Shown here: piece by piece, positions 62,314 through 64,000 of the stretch
Numbering within the stretch: the first letter of the stretch is position 1
Layout of the letters: the number at the start of each line of letters is the position of its first letter
Source of the DNA: Castellaniella sp034675905
GTDB lineage: Bacteria; Pseudomonadota; Gammaproteobacteria; Burkholderiales; Burkholderiaceae_B
DNA: 64,000 nucleotides
NCBI RefSeq assembly: GCF_034675905.1
Contig: NZ_JAUCCV010000010.1
Location: 310,001 to 374,000, forward strand
Reading direction: 5' to 3'
Position numbers and translations under genes: made by a program
The notes under the pieces: model-generated
Database searches by the model: none
What the model saw: the letters and a program-made list of their open reading frames with translations, nothing else
What the model was told of the DNA's origin: nothing

Positions 62314-63214
62314 AATCGTCTCCCATGGATTGCAATAAACGGGCGCGCCGCGCCCGACTCTGACGCACGGTCTGCAACAAACCGCCCTGCGGCCCGATGG
62401 CCACCGAGACGAAATGTGCGGCCCCAGCCGCCAGGATGATGGCCGGCGAAGCCGCCACATCCGCGTAATACGACACCAACAGGCCGGCATAGGAAGCCAG
62501 CGCACCCAATATGGCCGCCAGAACCATCTGGGCGCCGACCGAGCGCACCCAGAACCGGGCGGCGGTCGCCGGCAGCATCATGATGCCCACCACCATCAGC
62601 GTGCCCAGCACCTGGAAGCCGGCCACCAGGTTCAGGACCAGCAGCGCCAGGAACCCCATATGCGCCCAAGCGCCGATGCGGCCCTCGGTGCGTAAAAACA
62701 AAGGATCCAGACATTCCGTCACCAGCACGCGGAACATCCCCGCCAGCGCCAACAGCGTGATGCTGCTGACCAGCGTCACCAACAACAACGCCGCCGTGCT
62801 CAGGCCCAACACAGTCCCGAACAGCACGTGGATCAGGTCCAGATTGGTGCCTTTCAAGGACACCAACAAGACGCCCAGTCCCAGGGACACCAGATAGAAA
62901 GCGGCGAAGCTGGCGTCTTCTCGCAAAGGCGTCAGGCGCGAAATCAGCCCGGCCAGCACGGCGACGATCACCCCGGTGATCAATCCCCCCACCGTCATGG
63001 CGGTCATGGACAGGCCAGCCGTCAGAAAGCCCACCGCTACCCCAGGCAGGATGGCATGGGCCATGGCGTCGCCCATCAGGCTGAGCCGTCGCAACACCAG
63101 AAACACCCCCAGGGGACCGGCGGCAAAGGCCAGCGCCCAGGACCCTGCCAGCGCCCTGCGCATGAAACCGAATTCGATGAAAGGCTGCACCAGCAGATCC
63201 CAGGCATGCATCAT
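62306..63214 (-). CDS. znuB: zinc ABC transporter permease
   Basis: A 302-residue ABC-3 family permease with about eight or nine membrane helices (FLVLRRLSLMGDAMAHAILPGVAVGFL near the N-terminus is the family signature; ALLVLNLVAGFQVLGTLMVVGIMMLPA later). ATG 63214 overlaps the ATPase stop (ATGA), so translation is coupled. In-frame starts further upstream lie inside the ATPase gene. Confidence 0.92.
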   Translation of the reverse strand: MMHAWDLLVQPFIEFGFMRRALAGSWALAFAAGPLGVFLVLRRLSLMGDAMAHAILPGVAVGFLTAGLSMTAMTVGGLITGVIVAVLAGLISRLTPLREDASFAAFYLVSLGLGVLLVSLKGTNLDLIHVLFGTVLGLSTAALLLVTLVSSITLLALAGMFRVLVTECLDPLFLRTEGRIGAWAHMGFLALLVLNLVAGFQVLGTLMVVGIMMLPATAARFWVRSVGAQMVLAAILGALASYAGLLVSYYADVAASPAIILAAGAAHFVSVAIGPQGGLLQTVRQSRARRARLLQSMGDDYV

Positions 63215-64000
63215 GCCAGCCCTCCAGCGCACAAATGGCGCGCCAGGTGCAGATTGGCCGTGCTGAGCACCCGTTCGCTGGGCCCCCAGTCCACGACCTG
63301 ACCGGCCAGCAGCAGCGATTCGGGGAAATGGCGCTGCACCATGTCCAGATCGTGCAGCACAGCGATCACAGTGCGGCCTTCCTGGTGCCACTGGTGCAGC
63401 AGGACCAGCAGATCGTCGGTCGTGGCCCGATCCACGGCTGCAAAAGGCTCATCCAGCAAGATCACCTGAGCGTCGCGCAACATCAGCCGGGCGAACAGGG
63501 CCCGCCGCAGCTGCCCGCCCGACAGCGTATTCACCGCCTGATGGCCGAAACCCGCCAGGCCGACCGTACTCAAGGCGGATTCCACCGCATCCCGGCCGGC
63601 ATCGTCCAGCCCGCGCCAGGCGCCCACGCGGTGCCAGGCCCCCAGGGCGACCAGGTCGAAGGTGCTGATGGGAAAATCCAGATCCAGTTCCGCCGACTGC
63701 GGCAGGCACGCCAGGCTGCGCCCCAGATCCGGCTCGATGCGAATCTGGCCGCGCACCGGGCTCAAGCGCCCGGTCAGCGCCTTGATCAGCGTGGACTTCC
63801 CCGCCCCATTGGGGCCGACCAGCGCGGTCAAGGTCCCGCGGGAGAACGTGCCGCAGGCATCGCGCACGGCGATCCGGTCGCGCCAACCCAACCAGACTTG
63901 CTGCAGTTCGATGGCAGACGCAGGCGCGGGCGCCCCCGCCGCTGCGTCACTGCGCGCCCCATGCACGGAGCAGGGTGCGCCGGCCCCATGCTCTACCACC
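63211..64000 (-). CDS. znuC: zinc ABC transporter ATP-binding protein (reaches window edge)
   Basis: ATPase of the zinc importer: Walker A VGPNGAGKSTLIKAL, LSGGQLRRALFARL signature, Walker B VILLDEPFAAVD and switch His VLHDLDMV. A GTG at 63999 opens the visible frame with a low-complexity Ala/Gly-rich start. The real start may be internal or beyond the window, so the 5' end is unresolved. With znuB and znuA it forms an overlapping three-gene operon; the promoter and any Zur box would lie outside the window. Confidence 0.9.
   Translation of the reverse strand, partial: VVEHGAGAPCSVHGARSDAAAGAPAPASAIELQQVWLGWRDRIAVRDACGTFSRGTLTALVGPNGAGKSTLIKALTGRLSPVRGQIRIEPDLGRSLACLPQSAELDLDFPISTFDLVALGAWHRVGAWRGLDDAGRDAVESALSTVGLAGFGHQAVNTLSGGQLRRALFARLMLRDAQVILLDEPFAAVDRATTDDLLVLLHQWHQEGRTVIAVLHDLDMVQRHFPESLLLAGQVVDWGPSERVLSTANLHLARHLCAGGLA

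Overview
The window looks like chromosome of a GC-rich betaproteobacterium of the Burkholderiales, most likely family Alcaligenaceae (Bordetella/Achromobacter/Castellaniella type). This rests on housekeeping neighbourhoods typical of that group: ahcY - holin-like protein - metF, slt - cca - murI, and metK divergent from two lpxL-type acyltransferases followed by dapF - DUF484 - xerC. It also rests on an ahcY leader that folds as the SAH riboswitch. The genus is inference. I found no rRNA, tRNA, CRISPR array or prophage.

Region 1 (1-9539, + strand) is a myo-inositol catabolic operon: the end of a sugar ABC permease, its ATPase, a fused iolC kinase/DUF2090 aldolase, iolD, iolE, iolB, iolG, a second Gfo/Idh/MocA dehydrogenase and an RpiR-type regulator. 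Region 2 (9574-16175, + strand) starts behind a near-perfect palindrome. It encodes an inositol-monophosphatase-like enzyme (frameshifted in a G8 run), an ABC importer (ATPase, binding protein frameshifted in an A6 run, two permeases), a LacI-type regulator and a 2H phosphoesterase. I propose that it scavenges inositol phosphate, possibly the cyclic form, and feeds the iol operon.

Region 3 (16192-24692) opens with a scar: a 92-bp copy of an internal piece of the MFS gene at 24150-24239, joined to a decayed IS66-type tnpA. Behind it is an acyl-CoA cluster (MaoC-like hydratase, orphan DctP, CaiB CoA-transferase, acyl-CoA dehydrogenase, LysR, MmgE/PrpD, MFS). Its gene content resembles the Pseudomonas itaconate locus without the lyase gene. 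After a LysR/azoR pair (24704-26382), region 4 (26501-35067, - strand) is one long operon: IclR regulator, Fe3+-type ABC importer with fused permease, CaiB CoA-transferase, CitE-like lyase, DUF1932 dehydrogenase and RraA-type aldolase. Two perfect palindromes lie just ahead of it.

Region 5 (35278-64000) is mostly core genome: glmS, an Lrp regulator, rhlE, a MidA-like methyltransferase, murI, cca, slt, fthC, metF, ahcY and metK. It also holds an RND efflux operon whose adaptor and pump are read as one uninterrupted frame, controlled by a divergent TetR gene with a 32-bp inverted repeat. Two lipid A acyltransferases, dapF, a DUF484 gene, xerC and the zinc importer znuCBA close the window. The methyl cycle is well represented (metF, ahcY, metK), with an SAH riboswitch on ahcY and a SAM-II-like pseudoknot leader on metK.

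Motifs and spacings were read by eye. Family names rest on recognised motifs and gene order, and substrates of the catabolic clusters are inference.
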